A stretch of 64,000 nucleotides of DNA from Acidimicrobiales bacterium (lineage in GTDB: Bacteria > Actinomycetota > Acidimicrobiia > Acidimicrobiales > UBA8592): assembly GCA_013912105.1 (NCBI GenBank), contig JACERY010000003.1:1-64000 (forward strand), given 5' to 3'. Each line of letters starts with the position of its first letter. The first letter of the stretch is position 1. The translations under genes were made by a program, and so were the position numbers. The notes beneath the pieces were generated by a model. The model was given only the letters and a program-made list of their open reading frames with translations. It did not search any database and was not told the DNA's origin. Positions 53,815 through 62,580 of this stretch are shown here, in pieces.

Positions 53815-55269
53815 TTAACTATTATTTGCTAAGGCATATTGCGTCAGGCTGGATAGGCATTCAACTGCCGTTGACGGTGACCGGTAGCATAAGAAGCCAC
53901 CATCTTTAAGTGTTTTAGGGCCCGGGTTGCTTGAATCAGCGAAAGCTAATTCCGATGCGACCATAACAGGCTTCCCAAATTTGGTAATTGCTTCAATGAT
54001 TGAATTTGCGTATCGCTTTTCTTGATCTGCATGGAAGTCGGCCATACGCATCATTCCATCAGTTACTGAGTTACTTTCGTAGTATGTTCTTGCGACGTTT
54101 CCTTGAATACCCAAACCAAGGAAGATAAGTGAAGAAACTTCCTCATGTTGCAATAAGACATTAAGCAAATCAGGAATAGTGTCTCTAGTTTCTCCACCCG
54201 CTAAGTCAATAGGATTACCTCTACTCCAGCGCGGCGGAAGTAACGAGTCAATTGAGCGTTTTAAATCATCAGGTAAAGCGACGAGACTTAATTCGCTCTT
54301 AGATATAGCGTCAGCTGTTAGGACTCCCCAACCGCCCGCCGTTGTCATTACGACCGTCTTCCTGCCTGTTGGTAATGGCTGTTTGGCGAAAGTAGCTGCG
54401 AGCTCGAATGCGCTCTCCACTCCCTCAGTCAAGAAAGCTCCGGCTTGCTTAACCATTCCGGCGAATACCTTATGGTCTGAAGCTAATGATCCAGTGTGGC
54501 TTGCTGCAGCAACAGCACCATCTTTGGTAGAGCCGCCTCGTATTATGATGACTGGCTTCTTTGCTGTAGATTTTTCGATAGTTTCAAAAAATTCTCTACC
54601 ATTAGGAAGCCCTTCAACATAAGCAACAATTACAGACGTTTTAGAGTCAGTTGTAAAATATCTAATGTAATCAGATACACCTAAGCTAGCTTGGTTGCCT
54701 GTTGAGATAGCGCGAGCAACGCCGATATTCGAGAAACGCGACATATTCATCAGGGCTGAAAGAATGTTTCCGGATTGACTTGCAATTGAGATATTTCCTG
54801 CAGGCGGGTAAGGAGAAACGATCTGCGAGCAGAGGTTAGCGGGTGTAGATACCAGTCCCTGCCCGTTGGGTCCGGCGAGCAGAATACCCCATTTTTTAGC
54901 TTCTTCCACCAATTGCTTTTCTAAATTCTCACCAGCAGAGTCCGTTTCTTTAAACCCACCAGACACTACGAAAGCTGTTTCAACACCAATTTCTGAGAGT
55001 TGGGGCAGAGTAGCAATTATTTTTTCGGGCGAAATACAAATCATTGCGAAATTGGCTTTCCCCTTTGGTATTTCTAAAATCTCTGCATGGGTTTGAATCC
55101 CTAGTATTTCTGGTCTTTTAGGGTTTGTCGCGAAGATGGGTCCGTTAAATTCAGCATTAATAATATTATGCAGTGCAACGAAGCCGAATTTCCCAGGATG
55201 CGTAGAAGCGCCTACCACCACTACCCCATCCGGATTAAATAGAGTTTCTATCTTGCCTATTTCTTTCAT
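53815..55269 (-). CDS. ADP-forming acyl-CoA synthetase, alpha (CoA-ligase) subunit
   Basis: A 484-residue protein with a CoA-binding Rossmann domain (FNPDGVVVVGASTHPGKFG), then two succinyl-CoA-ligase-like domains. The phosphorylated His is in AAASHTGSLASDHKVF. It converts acyl-CoA, ADP and phosphate to acid, CoA and ATP, or the reverse, together with the ATP-grasp protein encoded just upstream (4-bp overlap). Acyl specificity is unknown; acetate or branched or aromatic acids are possible. Confidence 0.88.
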   Translation of the reverse strand: MKEIGKIETLFNPDGVVVVGASTHPGKFGFVALHNIINAEFNGPIFATNPKRPEILGIQTHAEILEIPKGKANFAMICISPEKIIATLPQLSEIGVETAFVVSGGFKETDSAGENLEKQLVEEAKKWGILLAGPNGQGLVSTPANLCSQIVSPYPPAGNISIASQSGNILSALMNMSRFSNIGVARAISTGNQASLGVSDYIRYFTTDSKTSVIVAYVEGLPNGREFFETIEKSTAKKPVIIIRGGSTKDGAVAAASHTGSLASDHKVFAGMVKQAGAFLTEGVESAFELAATFAKQPLPTGRKTVVMTTAGGWGVLTADAISKSELSLVALPDDLKRSIDSLLPPRWSRGNPIDLAGGETRDTIPDLLNVLLQHEEVSSLIFLGLGIQGNVARTYYESNSVTDGMMRMADFHADQEKRYANSIIEAITKFGKPVMVASELAFADSSNPGPKTLKDGGFLCYRSPSTAVECLSSLTQYALANNS

Positions 55270-55898
55270 GACATTATGACAAGAGCGTCAACAGCTATTG
55301 GTTTGCCCTTGGAAATAATTATTGGGTTCACATCTATTGAGCTAATTTTTGAGTTATCAATGCCGCATTTTGCAATAGCTTCTAGGGCATCAATGAGATC
55401 GTCTATAGCTACGGCATCTTCTCCTCGGAATTCGCCAAGTAATGATTGGGATTTAATTTCAAAAATCAGGTCTCCGATAGTTTCTCGACTGGTTGGCAAG
55501 AGACGAAAATTCACATCAGATAAAGCCTCAGTGAAGATACCACCAACTCCGAACATTAAGACCGGCCCGAAATCAGGGTCGATGTGATAACCAGCTATAA
55601 ATTCTCGTTTACCGCTCACTTGTTGGGCTATGAGGATCTCTTGACCTTCACCATTTTTTTCCAAAAGTTCGTCTATAGCCTTTTCTAGATCTTTGGAATT
55701 TCGAAGATTTAACCTAATCCCGTCAACATCAGTCTTATGTTGAATTTCTTGGCCACACAATTTAGCAACCACTGGATAACCTAGGGTTTCGACTGCCACG
55801 ATTCCATCTAAAGAATTCTTGACAATAGTTTCTTTTGTTATTGCTAATCCGTAATCGCTTAACAATTTCTTACTATCAAATTCTGATAATGCAGCCAT
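55266..55898 (-). CDS. ADP-forming acyl-CoA synthetase, beta (ATP-grasp) subunit
   Basis: A 210-residue ATP-grasp protein: the N-terminal SEFDSKKLLSDYGLAI, LGYPVVAKLCGQEIQHKTDVDGIRL and EILIAQQVSGKREFIAGYHIDPDFGPVLMFGVGGIFTE are family segments. It is about the size of separate beta chains in archaeal acetyl-CoA synthetases. Order is beta then alpha. TATCGT 6 nt before the ATG suggests a leaderless transcript for both. Confidence 0.88.
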   Translation of the reverse strand: MAALSEFDSKKLLSDYGLAITKETIVKNSLDGIVAVETLGYPVVAKLCGQEIQHKTDVDGIRLNLRNSKDLEKAIDELLEKNGEGQEILIAQQVSGKREFIAGYHIDPDFGPVLMFGVGGIFTEALSDVNFRLLPTSRETIGDLIFEIKSQSLLGEFRGEDAVAIDDLIDALEAIAKCGIDNSKISSIDVNPIIISKGKPIAVDALVIMS

Positions 55899-55904
55899 CT
55901 CTTA

Positions 55905-55910
55905 ACGATA
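55905..55910 (-). promoter_or_regulatory. -10 element, leaderless acyl-CoA synthetase operon
   Basis: TATCGT on the minus strand lies 6 nt before the ATG at 55898, with no ribosome site between. Confidence 0.5.
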
Positions 55911-55994
55911 TCGCTTTAGGTCGATCCAACGACAAATATTCATAGTTGTGCCTAATCCAATTTCAGCTGATAGCGTCCCGATTGAGGAGGAACA

Positions 55995-56378
55995 ATGCAG
56001 ATTCTTGCAGCACTTTTTTTAGATGATATCTCAATCAGGGAAACTCCTGATTCGCTTACGCGACTTGATTTAACCGGGATTCAATTCACTACAAAAATAG
56101 CTGACCCATTTCCTTTAGAACTAGCTCCACACCTTGTAGTTCTAGTTCACAGCAAATCTGAGGGGAATGGCTTTGGTGTACTTGAGGTCACTTACCATCT
56201 CGAGGGCGAAATAATTGCACGTAACGCCCAGCCTTTACAAATCGAACCGGGCTTATTTGCATACCGTCTTGTACGCGCTGAATTAGAGCTAGCAGAGCCA
56301 TGCACGGTTCATGCACATTGCAGAATAGATAATGGTGAACCAGTCATAGTTCCCTACACAATTGAAGCTTCTTCTTAA
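55995..56378 (+). CDS. Hypothetical protein
   Basis: A 127-residue beta-rich protein without signal peptide or membrane helix. Sequence includes LHLVVLVHSKSEGNGFGVL-type alternating strands and ends in PYTIEASS. GAGGAGG precedes the ATG at ideal spacing, so it is very likely expressed. No family is recognised. It is divergent from the acyl-CoA synthetase operon and 76 bp before transketolase. Confidence 0.7.
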   Translation: MQILAALFLDDISIRETPDSLTRLDLTGIQFTTKIADPFPLELAPHLVVLVHSKSEGNGFGVLEVTYHLEGEIIARNAQPLQIEPGLFAYRLVRAELELAEPCTVHAHCRIDNGEPVIVPYTIEASS

Positions 56379-56454
56379 GTTCTAATTTGATTTTCTAATA
56401 TGACGGCATTCTGACTGCTGTCACGTTAATGTGGACTCGTTGATAGGGAGAGAA

Positions 56455-58347
56455 ATGAAGAATAATGACATAAATCCGGAACTAGAAGAGCTTGCTATAA
56501 ATACAATTCGTGGTTTGGCTATGGACGCACCTCATAAAGCTAGATCTGGCCATCAGGGAACGGCCATGGCACTAGCTCCGTTAGCTCATGTTCTTTATAC
56601 GAGAATTATGAGGTATAGCGCCAACTATCCCAATTGGGCGAACAGAGATCGATTTATTCTGAGTGCGGGGCATGCATCAATACTTCAGTATTCAATGCTT
56701 TATCTAACCGGATATGGCCTATCTCTCAATGATATTAAGGACTTTCGACAATGGGGTAGCCAGACGCCCGGTCACCCTGAAGTAGGTCATACTGCAGGTG
56801 TTGAAGTTACCACCGGTCCTTTAGGGCAAGGATTTGCAAATGCTGTTGGGATGGCTATTTCTGAGCGTTGGATGCGTCACAACTATGGCGAGAGTAAAAT
56901 TAATCATAGAATTTTTACTATCTGCGGTGATGGGGACCTTTCTGAGGGAATTAGTCATGAGGCAGCTTCTCTGGCTGCACAACAGAAGCTAGGTCGACTA
57001 ATCTGCATTTATGACGACAACCATGTGACGATTGATGGCCCTACTGAACTCTCCTTACAAGATGATGCAGCAAAAAGGTTTGAGGCTTATGGATGGAATG
57101 TAATAGATATAGGTGAATCCGGAGAAGATCTAGACAGTATCGAAAGTGCATTCAGACAGGCAATTGATAATGAGTCTCAGCCCTCCTTGATTATTATTCG
57201 CTCCCACATTGGTTACCCTTCCCCATCATTAACCGACTCTCCTAGCGCACATGGCTACGCATTCAAAGATGAGGAAATCGCTGAGACAAAACGTTTGATG
57301 GGGTTACCTACAGATTCTTCATTCTATGTCCCCGATGATGTCCTTAATCTCTACAGACGCGTCGGCAGTCAACACGATGACGAAATATCAAAGAACAATT
57401 GGTCCCCTGAATCAGAACTTGGGACCTGGGATCTTAGTGAGATTCAATCAGAATTTGAATCGAAAGTTGGAGAGTCGGTTGCGACAAGGGTAGCTAGTGG
57501 AGAATGTTTGAATTCGGTGTCTTCAAATCTAGCGATTATTGCTGGTGGTGCAGACTTAACTGGCAACACTGGAACTGCACTAACTAATCAAACTGCTCTT
57601 TCTTCTGAGAATCCTTCTGGAAAGCAATTATATTTTGGTGTTAGGGAACACGCCATGGGTGCAATAATGAATGGGATTGCTCTTCATGGTGGAATAATTC
57701 CAGTTGGTGGCACTTTTCTCGTATTTAGCGATTACATGAGGCCAGCTATCCGCTTGGCTGCTTTGACGCAGGCAAAAGTTATCTATTCCTTTACTCATGA
57801 TTCTGTTGGCGTAGGTGAGGATGGGCCCACACATCAACCTGTAGAGCAGATCATGTCCCTGCGAGCAATACCAGGCCTCAATGTTATTCGGCCTGCAGAT
57901 GCGAAGGAAACAGTAGCTGCTTGGATATCTGCGTTAAATCATGATGGTCCAACTGCGTTGATACTCTCTCGTCAGAATTTACCAATATTAGAAGAAACTA
58001 ATGTAGATAAGGCTCAGGAAGGGAGTTACGTATTGATAGACACTGAGGATCCTGAAGCTACCCTTGTTGCTACTGGTTCTGAAGTTTCCCTTTGCATTGA
58101 ATACGCTGAAAAAAATTCAGTTCGCGTTATCTCAATGCCAAGTTGGGAGCTAACTAATTCTGACTCTCTAAATATTGATACGTCAATCCCATCTTTGTCC
58201 CTAGAGGCCGGAATCACATTAGGCTGGTCCCGATTTGCTGATATCAATATTGGGATTGATCGGTTTGGGTCATCTGCTCCTGGGAATGTAGTAATGAATG
58301 AACTGGGAATAAATATAGAATCAATTCAGAATGCTTTAAATCAATGA
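56455..58347 (+). CDS. tkt: Transketolase
   Basis: A 630-residue thiamine-diphosphate enzyme that moves two-carbon units in the pentose phosphate pathway. Motifs: AGHASILQYSMLY, TTGPLGQGFANAVGMA, the TPP-binding GDGDLSEGISHEA... to N (CGDGDLSEG followed by YDDNHVTIDG), and in the second domain HDSVGVGEDGPTHQPVEQ. The in-frame GTG at 56431 is an alternative, but the ATG at 56455 has GGGAG 5 nt upstream. It overlaps transaldolase by 4 bp. Confidence 0.96.
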   Translation: MKNNDINPELEELAINTIRGLAMDAPHKARSGHQGTAMALAPLAHVLYTRIMRYSANYPNWANRDRFILSAGHASILQYSMLYLTGYGLSLNDIKDFRQWGSQTPGHPEVGHTAGVEVTTGPLGQGFANAVGMAISERWMRHNYGESKINHRIFTICGDGDLSEGISHEAASLAAQQKLGRLICIYDDNHVTIDGPTELSLQDDAAKRFEAYGWNVIDIGESGEDLDSIESAFRQAIDNESQPSLIIIRSHIGYPSPSLTDSPSAHGYAFKDEEIAETKRLMGLPTDSSFYVPDDVLNLYRRVGSQHDDEISKNNWSPESELGTWDLSEIQSEFESKVGESVATRVASGECLNSVSSNLAIIAGGADLTGNTGTALTNQTALSSENPSGKQLYFGVREHAMGAIMNGIALHGGIIPVGGTFLVFSDYMRPAIRLAALTQAKVIYSFTHDSVGVGEDGPTHQPVEQIMSLRAIPGLNVIRPADAKETVAAWISALNHDGPTALILSRQNLPILEETNVDKAQEGSYVLIDTEDPEATLVATGSEVSLCIEYAEKNSVRVISMPSWELTNSDSLNIDTSIPSLSLEAGITLGWSRFADINIGIDRFGSSAPGNVVMNELGINIESIQNALNQ

Positions 58348-59438
58348 CATTACTAAATCAATTATTCAATGAATTCGGCCAAAGTCCTTGGCTAGATAAT
58401 CTCAAGCGAGAATGGCTCCATTCTGGAGACTTGCAAGATTGGATTGATAAAGGAGTTCGTGGATTAACTTCGAACCCATCTATATTTGAGAAAGCTATTT
58501 CGCAATCTGATGCATACGATCAACAGTTTAAATCTCTAATAACTAGCGGAATGAGTATTGAGGATGCGTATTGGCAACTGGTACAAACTGATATTGCTGA
58601 TGCCCTTCGTCTACTTAAACCAATACATGAATCAAGCGGAGGCCTAGATGGGTATGTTTCTGTGGAAGTTGATCCAAGACTTGCCCGCGATACGCAAGCC
58701 ACAGTAAATGCTGCTAGAGAACTTGACGACGAATTAAATAGTAAGAATCTTTATATAAAAATACCTGGCACTAGCGAAGGTCTCCCTGCAATTAGACAAA
58801 TGATAAGCGAGGGTCGATCTATAAATGTGACTCTACTGTTTTCAGTTGAACGGTATGCGGAAGTAATTGAAGCTTATATTTCTGGATTGGAAGCATATGA
58901 AGGCGATCTTTCTCACATTTCTTCAGTAGCGTCTTTCTTTATTTCACGAACTGAAACTGAGGTTGATAAAAGGCTGGAACAGATAGGGACTCCTGAGGCC
59001 CTAGCGCTTAAAGGGAAAACCGCTATTTCGCAGGGACAAATTGCTTATGAACTCTTTCTGGAAAAATTTAGTGATGGCCGGTGGAAGGTTCTTGAAGATC
59101 GTGGTGCTCAACTTCAAAGGCCATTATGGGCTTCTACATCAACAAAAAACCCAGATTACCCCGACACAATGTACGTCGATAAGCTCATAGGCCCTAACAC
59201 TGTTAATACACTTCCCGATGGGACGTTAGCTGCTTTTCTAGACCATGGGACACTTGAACGGACTATTGACGCATCGTTCACCGAAGCTCATAATGTACTC
59301 GCTAATGTCCAGGCTATAGGGATAGATCTGGGTGATGTAGCAAAGCAGTTAGAGGTTGAAGGAGTAGCTTCCTTTGAAAATTCATTTGAAAACCTTTTGG
59401 AGACCTTAAAACAGAAGGCAGATTTACTTGAAAAATAG
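58344..59438 (+). CDS. tal: Transaldolase
   Basis: A 364-residue class I aldolase of the pentose phosphate pathway. The catalytic Lys is in NLYIKIPGT, and the N-terminal RGLTSNPSIFEKAI and the SVASFFISRTETEVDKRL segment are typical of the longer actinobacterial type. It begins with ATGA overlapping the transketolase stop, so the two enzymes are made in a fixed ratio. Confidence 0.96.
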   Translation: MTLLNQLFNEFGQSPWLDNLKREWLHSGDLQDWIDKGVRGLTSNPSIFEKAISQSDAYDQQFKSLITSGMSIEDAYWQLVQTDIADALRLLKPIHESSGGLDGYVSVEVDPRLARDTQATVNAARELDDELNSKNLYIKIPGTSEGLPAIRQMISEGRSINVTLLFSVERYAEVIEAYISGLEAYEGDLSHISSVASFFISRTETEVDKRLEQIGTPEALALKGKTAISQGQIAYELFLEKFSDGRWKVLEDRGAQLQRPLWASTSTKNPDYPDTMYVDKLIGPNTVNTLPDGTLAAFLDHGTLERTIDASFTEAHNVLANVQAIGIDLGDVAKQLEVEGVASFENSFENLLETLKQKADLLEK

Positions 59439-59459
59439 TCAGTTGCAATTTGAAACTGA
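59439..59459. promoter_or_regulatory. Near-perfect palindrome, likely HxlR operator
   Basis: A 21-bp inverted repeat: TCAGTTGCA, a 3-base centre ATT, then TGAAACTGA. The nine-base arms pair with one mismatch. It starts one base after the transaldolase stop and covers the -35 box of the hxlR-like promoter, so autorepression is the natural reading. Confidence 0.6.
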
Positions 59460-59470
59460 CATGTTACCCT
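59443..59470 (+). promoter_or_regulatory. Promoter of hxlR-fbiC
   Basis: TTGCAA and TACCCT with a 16-nt spacer. The GTG start of the regulator lies 6 nt after the -10 box, so the mRNA is probably leaderless. The -35 box is inside the palindrome. Confidence 0.6.
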
Positions 59471-59476
59471 ATCCAT

Positions 59477-59932
59477 GTGTCCATAGATCAAACTAACTGT
59501 TCAATTGATTCAACACTGTCAGTTATTGGCGACCGATGGACAATTCTTATTCTTCGCGACCTATTTAGAGGAGTGAGAAGGTTTGAGCAACTGCGCAAGG
59601 ATCTAGGTATTGCGAAAAATATCTTAAGTGACCGTTTAAGTAAATTACATCTAGCTGGAGTTGTTCATCAAGAGCCATACCAGAGTAATCCGATACGACA
59701 CGAATATTATTTAACAGAGAAAGGACTGGACCTCTCCCCTTCCTTAATTGCTCTCATGCATTGGGGAGATCGGTGGTTTGCCAACGGCAATCCGCCAACA
59801 ATTTTAACACACTCACATTGTGATACTCCTTTACAGCAATTCACTTTCTGCCCTAAGTGCGATATCTCTGTCTCCCCAGACCGAATCTCAAGCAGGCCCG
59901 GAGATTCGAAACCATTGAGGAATACAGCATGA
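59477..59932 (+). CDS. HxlR-family transcriptional regulator
   Basis: A 151-residue regulator with the HxlR winged HTH: VIGDRWTILILRDLFRGVRRFEQLRKDLGIAKNILSDRLSKL and the wing HEYYLTEKGLDLSPSLIAL. A Cys at residue 8 (QTNCSIDSTL) is at the place of the redox-sensing Cys in YodB/HypR relatives, and the C terminus has a HxxC...CxxC group (HSHCDTPL, FCPKC) that may bind metal. GTG start selected because the upstream TTG would lie in the promoter. Its stop overlaps the start of fbiC (ATGA). Confidence 0.88.
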   Translation: MSIDQTNCSIDSTLSVIGDRWTILILRDLFRGVRRFEQLRKDLGIAKNILSDRLSKLHLAGVVHQEPYQSNPIRHEYYLTEKGLDLSPSLIALMHWGDRWFANGNPPTILTHSHCDTPLQQFTFCPKCDISVSPDRISSRPGDSKPLRNTA

Positions 59933-62307
59933 CTGACCTTACGACTTCACCTTTAAAGACACTTCTTCTTGAGGCGAGTGCGAAAAGAGATTCGGCTTTT
60001 GGCAGAAGAGTAACATTTTCTCCTAAAGTTTTTATCCCCCTAACGCATCTTTGCCGAGATAAATGCGGTTATTGCACATTTGCTCAACCCCCAGCAAAGG
60101 TTAAGAGTCCGTTTCTCTCGCCAAGCGAAGTACTACAAATTGCTTTTGATGGATCAAAAGCTGGCTGCCATGAAGCATTGTTTACATTGGGTGAAAAACC
60201 TGAGTTACGTTACCCTGCTGCAAAGTCTTGGCTTGAAGAGCATGGCTTTGAAAGCACTATCCATTATTTACACGATATGGCAAAGCTAGTTGTTGAAGAA
60301 ACTGGCTTACTACCTCATGCAAATGCTGGTGCTATCTCTTATGAAGATTTGAAATTATTACGTGAAGTATCCCCATCTCAAGGGATGATGTTGGAGTCAT
60401 TAAACGCTAATCTTGAGTGTCATATTGGTTCCCCCGATAAGGAACCTTGGCGGCGGTTAGAGACTCTAGAAGCGGCTGGAGAGCTAGCAATTCCTTTTAC
60501 TACTGGCCTACTTGTCGGAATAGGAGAATCAAGAAAAGATAGGGTTAAGGCAATAGAAGCTATAGCTGAGTCTCATAAACGACATGGGCATATACAAGAA
60601 GTGATAGTTCAGAATTTCCTTCCTAAGGCTGGAACTCGAATGCATAAGAAAAAGCCTTGTCCTACTGATGACTATCTGGAAACGATTGCACTGGCTCGCC
60701 TTTTGCTTCCCAGTGAGATCCACATTCAAGCTCCTCCAAATTTATCCGATGATTTTGGGATACTCCTCGATGCTGGCATTGATGACTGGGGGGGAGTTTC
60801 CCCTGTGACGTCAGATCACGTCAACCCAGAGCGGCCCTGGCCAGCCTTAACTAGAATTTCTGAGATTACAGAATCTTTAGGGTTTTTCCTTGCACCCCGC
60901 TTGACCATCTATCCCGAATACGCTCGTAAGCCTGAGAAGTGGTTAGACCCGAAACTACATTTTGCCGTTCTAGACCGTTCAGATTCCGAATGGCTGGGAA
61001 GAGATGATCCTGGGGCTATTTTTCCTGAAAAAATTGAATTCGTAACAAATGCAGATGATGGTGCAGAAGTTGCTCAGGTTGGAGAAGATTCGACTCAGTG
61101 GTATTCAGGGTCTACGGTTTCACCCCAAAATCTTTTATCTGGATATGCAAAGAGTTCGTCGGAGATTGACGAAATCACCCAAGGTGTTCTATCAGGCCAA
61201 GAAGTTGAGATGCAGCAGATTCTTAGTTTACTACGAGCCCGCGGAAGCGAGGTTAAAGCGGTAGCGGAGCTTGCCGATACTCTACGAAGTAACGTCAACG
61301 GTGATGACGTTACCTTTGTCTCGAATTGCAATATCAACTACACAAACGTTTGCACGTTTAAGTGCCAATTCTGCGGATTCTCTAAAGGTCCCCTTTCACT
61401 AAATCTTCGGGGAAAGCCATATCTTCACACTTTGGAAGATGTTATTGCAAGAGCTTCTGAAGCTCATTTTAATGGAGCGACTGAGGTTTGCCTTCAAGGC
61501 GGAATACACCCAGATTTTGATGGTAATTATTACATTGACATGTGCCAGGCAATCCATGACGAATTACCAAATCTGCATATTCATGGATTCACTGCACTTG
61601 AAGTCACGGAAGGCGCAAAACGATTAGAAGAGCCTCTTGATTCGTATCTGAAAAGGGCAGTTGATGCTGGTTTGAAATCTCTTCCTGGCACAGCTGCGGA
61701 AATACTAGATGATGGAATAAGAGAAATATTGTGCCCAGACAAAATTAATACTGAGGAATGGCTTGAAGCTCATAGAGTCGCTCATAGCGTCGGTTTACGC
61801 TCAAATGTAACCATGATGTTTGGCAGCGTTGAAAATCCAGAACATTGGGCTAAGCATTTACTGGTAACTAGAGACTTGCAAAAAGAAACAGGCGGCTTTA
61901 CAGAATTTGTGGGACTCCCTTTTGTACATATGGCTTCACCTATTTACCTTCGCAAACGTGCTCGGAGAGGTCCTACATTCAGGGAAAATTTACTTTTACA
62001 TGCTGTCGCAAGAATTACTTATCATGGCTACATAGACAACATTCAAGCCTCTTGGGTCAAGATTGGACTTGATGGAATGTCGCAGCTTCTCCAAGCCGGT
62101 GTAAACGATGTCGGTGGAACATTAAATGGTGAGAATATTTCACGAGCCGCCGGTGCTAAACACGGGCAAATGCTAACCGAAAAAGAATTTGCAAACATAT
62201 GTAAGCCACTCGGCAGAAGACTGATAGAGAGGTCTACGCTCTATAGGCCGATTCGGGAAAGAACATTATCCTCGTCAAGAACAGTGATTCCTATAGCAGC
62301 TGAGTGA
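59929..62307 (+). CDS. fbiC: FO synthase, fused CofG-CofH (FbiC)
   Basis: A 792-residue enzyme with two radical SAM domains, which makes the 7,8-didemethyl-8-hydroxy-5-deazariboflavin chromophore of coenzyme F420. The first [4Fe-4S] site is C42-x3-C46-x2-C49 (LCRDKCGYC), the second is C475-x3-C479-x2-C482 (CTFKCQFC). The CofG half comes first, as in actinobacteria. The ATG overlaps the preceding regulator's stop; a longer open frame upstream would run inside hxlR and is not the start. It implies that this organism makes F420. Confidence 0.97.
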   Translation: MTDLTTSPLKTLLLEASAKRDSAFGRRVTFSPKVFIPLTHLCRDKCGYCTFAQPPAKVKSPFLSPSEVLQIAFDGSKAGCHEALFTLGEKPELRYPAAKSWLEEHGFESTIHYLHDMAKLVVEETGLLPHANAGAISYEDLKLLREVSPSQGMMLESLNANLECHIGSPDKEPWRRLETLEAAGELAIPFTTGLLVGIGESRKDRVKAIEAIAESHKRHGHIQEVIVQNFLPKAGTRMHKKKPCPTDDYLETIALARLLLPSEIHIQAPPNLSDDFGILLDAGIDDWGGVSPVTSDHVNPERPWPALTRISEITESLGFFLAPRLTIYPEYARKPEKWLDPKLHFAVLDRSDSEWLGRDDPGAIFPEKIEFVTNADDGAEVAQVGEDSTQWYSGSTVSPQNLLSGYAKSSSEIDEITQGVLSGQEVEMQQILSLLRARGSEVKAVAELADTLRSNVNGDDVTFVSNCNINYTNVCTFKCQFCGFSKGPLSLNLRGKPYLHTLEDVIARASEAHFNGATEVCLQGGIHPDFDGNYYIDMCQAIHDELPNLHIHGFTALEVTEGAKRLEEPLDSYLKRAVDAGLKSLPGTAAEILDDGIREILCPDKINTEEWLEAHRVAHSVGLRSNVTMMFGSVENPEHWAKHLLVTRDLQKETGGFTEFVGLPFVHMASPIYLRKRARRGPTFRENLLLHAVARITYHGYIDNIQASWVKIGLDGMSQLLQAGVNDVGGTLNGENISRAAGAKHGQMLTEKEFANICKPLGRRLIERSTLYRPIRERTLSSSRTVIPIAAE

Positions 62308-62338
62308 CTAATTTGCTGCTAATTGATTGAAGATTGAA

Positions 62339-62497
62339 TCAGCTTTGGGCCAAACACCAACTTTTATGGTCTTGACCTGGTAAAGCTTCGCACTCATCGC
62401 AAGGTGCTTCATTCTCAGCAAATAAGTCATCGAGTTGATCATTCCGTTGTTTTAGGGCTCGAGCTTCCTCGTATCTTCGGTGTCGTCCTTTTTTCAT
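62339..62497 (-). CDS. Small Cys/His protein (52 aa)
   Basis: A 52-residue protein, short but well supported: ATG preceded by TTTGGAGGTAGCA, an ideal Shine-Dalgarno at 5 nt. The N-terminal half is basic and helical (MKKGRHRRYEEARALKQRND), and the C-terminal half has CDEC, then His and a last Cys (PCDECEALPGQDHKSWC), a possible metal site. Converges with fbiC (31 bp gap) and lies downstream of RNase D on the same strand. Function unknown; a small zinc-binding RNA-associated protein is only a guess. Confidence 0.7.
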   Translation of the reverse strand: MKKGRHRRYEEARALKQRNDQLDDLFAENEAPCDECEALPGQDHKSWCLAQS

Positions 62498-62580
62498 TGC
62501 TACCTCCAAAGGCTGTCAGCCGATACGGATTGACTCTTATTCTAGGCGAAGCACTACTAGATGTGCATAATACTCCTGCT

